DNA of 13,821 nt, from NCBI GenBank assembly GCA_017615495.1, contig JAGAAA010000002.1:1-13821 (forward strand), in the 5' to 3' direction. The position numbers and the translations under genes were made by a program. Source of the DNA: Clostridia bacterium (GTDB lineage Bacteria; Bacillota; Clostridia; Christensenellales; CAG-1252). Each line of letters begins with the position of its first letter. Position 1 is the first letter of the stretch. Positions 13,290 to 13,821 of this stretch are shown here, one piece after another. The notes below the pieces were generated by a model. It made no database searches and was not told the DNA's origin. It was given only the letters and a program-made list of their open reading frames with translations.

Positions 13290-13496
13290 CTACTTCGCAG
13301 CCTTCTCAAGGAGCTCTCTGCGACGAAGTATGGTGTTTACTCTCGCGATGTCGCGTCTGCAATTTTTGAGCGCAGCGTTATTCGTCAACTGCCCTGCGGC
13401 GTGTTGAAAACGAAGATTGAAGAGCTGCGACTTCAATTTGGCAAGCTCCTTATCGAGCTCGACCGTACTCATTTCCATATACTTCTTGGCTTTCAT
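13290..13496 (-). CDS. rpmC: Large-subunit ribosomal protein L29
   Basis: L29 is a small two-helix protein near the exit tunnel, where trigger factor and signal recognition particle dock next to L23. The 68 residues begin MKAKKYMEMSTVELDKELAKL and contain the signature LFNLRFQHAAGQLTNNAALKN and a C-terminal RRDIARVNTILRRRE. The ATG shares one base with the rplP stop (TAATG), indicating translational coupling. rpsQ starts 11 nt after its stop. Confidence 0.98.
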   Translation of the reverse strand: MKAKKYMEMSTVELDKELAKLKSQLFNLRFQHAAGQLTNNAALKNCRRDIARVNTILRRRELLEKAAK

Positions 13497-13821
13497 TATT
13501 CTTCACCGCCTTCCGCTGCTACGGGAGTTTCCTTCACAACGATTTTAGACTTGACGGGCAACTTGTGCGAAGCAAGTCTCAAAGCTTCCTTCGCGACGTC
13601 GATGTCGATCCCCGCCATCTCAAACATAACTCTTCCCGGCTTGACGACCGCAACCCAGTATTCGGGCGAGCCCTTACCACTACCCATTCTGGTCTCGGCG
13701 GGCTTCTTGGTCACCGGCTTGTGAGGGAAGATGTCGATCCATACTTGACCGCCTCTCTTGGTGAAACGAGTCATTGCGATACGAGCGGCTTCGATCTGGT
13801 TGGATGTGACCCATCCGCACT
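13496..13821 (-). CDS. rplP: Large-subunit ribosomal protein L16, C-terminal part (cut by window edge)
   Basis: L16 helps organise the tRNA sites of the 50S subunit and is a late assembly protein. The visible 107 residues cover everything after about the first 35-40: the entry CGWVTSNQIEAARIAMTR, then FTKRGGQVWIDIFPHKPVTKKP, ETRMGSGKGSPEYWVAVVKPG and VAKEALRLASHKLP, all diagnostic. The C-terminus VVKETPVAAEGGEE is slightly extended and acidic. The first methionine inside the window (13774) is internal; the true start is off the right edge, where rpsC should lie by standard gene order. The stop overlaps the rpmC start by one base. Confidence 0.98.
   Translation of the reverse strand, partial: CGWVTSNQIEAARIAMTRFTKRGGQVWIDIFPHKPVTKKPAETRMGSGKGSPEYWVAVVKPGRVMFEMAGIDIDVAKEALRLASHKLPVKSKIVVKETPVAAEGGEE

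Noticed and set aside
1..13821. CRISPR arrays, tRNA or rRNA genes, insertion sequences
   Set aside because: I saw no regularly spaced repeats, cloverleaf sequences, rRNA segments or transposase motifs on either strand.

Overview
The window is mostly a long ribosomal-protein operon read from right to left (minus strand). Its gene order is rplP-rpmC-rpsQ-rplN-rplX-rplE-rpsZ-rpsH-rplF-rplR-rpsE-rpmD-rplO-secY-adk-map-KOW protein-infA-rpmJ-rpsM-rpsK-rpsD-rpoA-rplQ. This is the end of the S10 cluster, then the whole spc and alpha clusters fused into one run. Several features point to a Firmicute of the class Clostridia: rpsD sits inside the alpha cluster, a small KOW RNA-binding gene lies between map and infA, S14 is the short zinc form, and strong GGAGG ribosome binding sites precede nearly every gene. 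An uncultured gut lineage is plausible, but the genus cannot be read from this sequence.

Layout: positions 1-610 hold the start of nrdD (anaerobic ribonucleotide reductase) on the minus strand, running off the left edge. Positions 611-939 are AT-rich and intergenic. They carry a near-consensus nrdD promoter and, just upstream of it, two NrdR-like palindromes exactly 32 bp apart. Positions 940-2294 hold a plus-strand pair with a 4-bp overlap: a 68-residue two-helix membrane protein resembling the superinfection immunity family, and a secreted or membrane-anchored VanW-domain protein. Positions 2295-2463 separate this pair from the convergent ribosomal operon. That gap contains a bidirectional intrinsic terminator, and a second minus-strand terminator overlaps the VanW stop codon. 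Positions 2464-13821 are the ribosomal operon, with gaps of mostly 1-17 nt, several stop/start overlaps and one exception: a 112-nt gap before rpsM that can fold into a hairpin.

The operon makes ribosomal proteins of both subunits, the SecY translocon channel, adenylate kinase, methionine aminopeptidase, initiation factor IF-1 and the RNA polymerase alpha subunit. It therefore couples translation, protein export, N-terminal processing and transcription. Most of the window is ordinary core genome. The points worth a second look are the NrdR box pair, the immunity-like/VanW gene pair, the double terminator, the rpsM leader hairpin, and lineage-specific changes in L17 (about 55 extra residues), L24 (Lys/Ala-rich tail), Adk (altered zinc knuckle) and infA (TTG start). 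I did not find a convincing undescribed multi-gene system.
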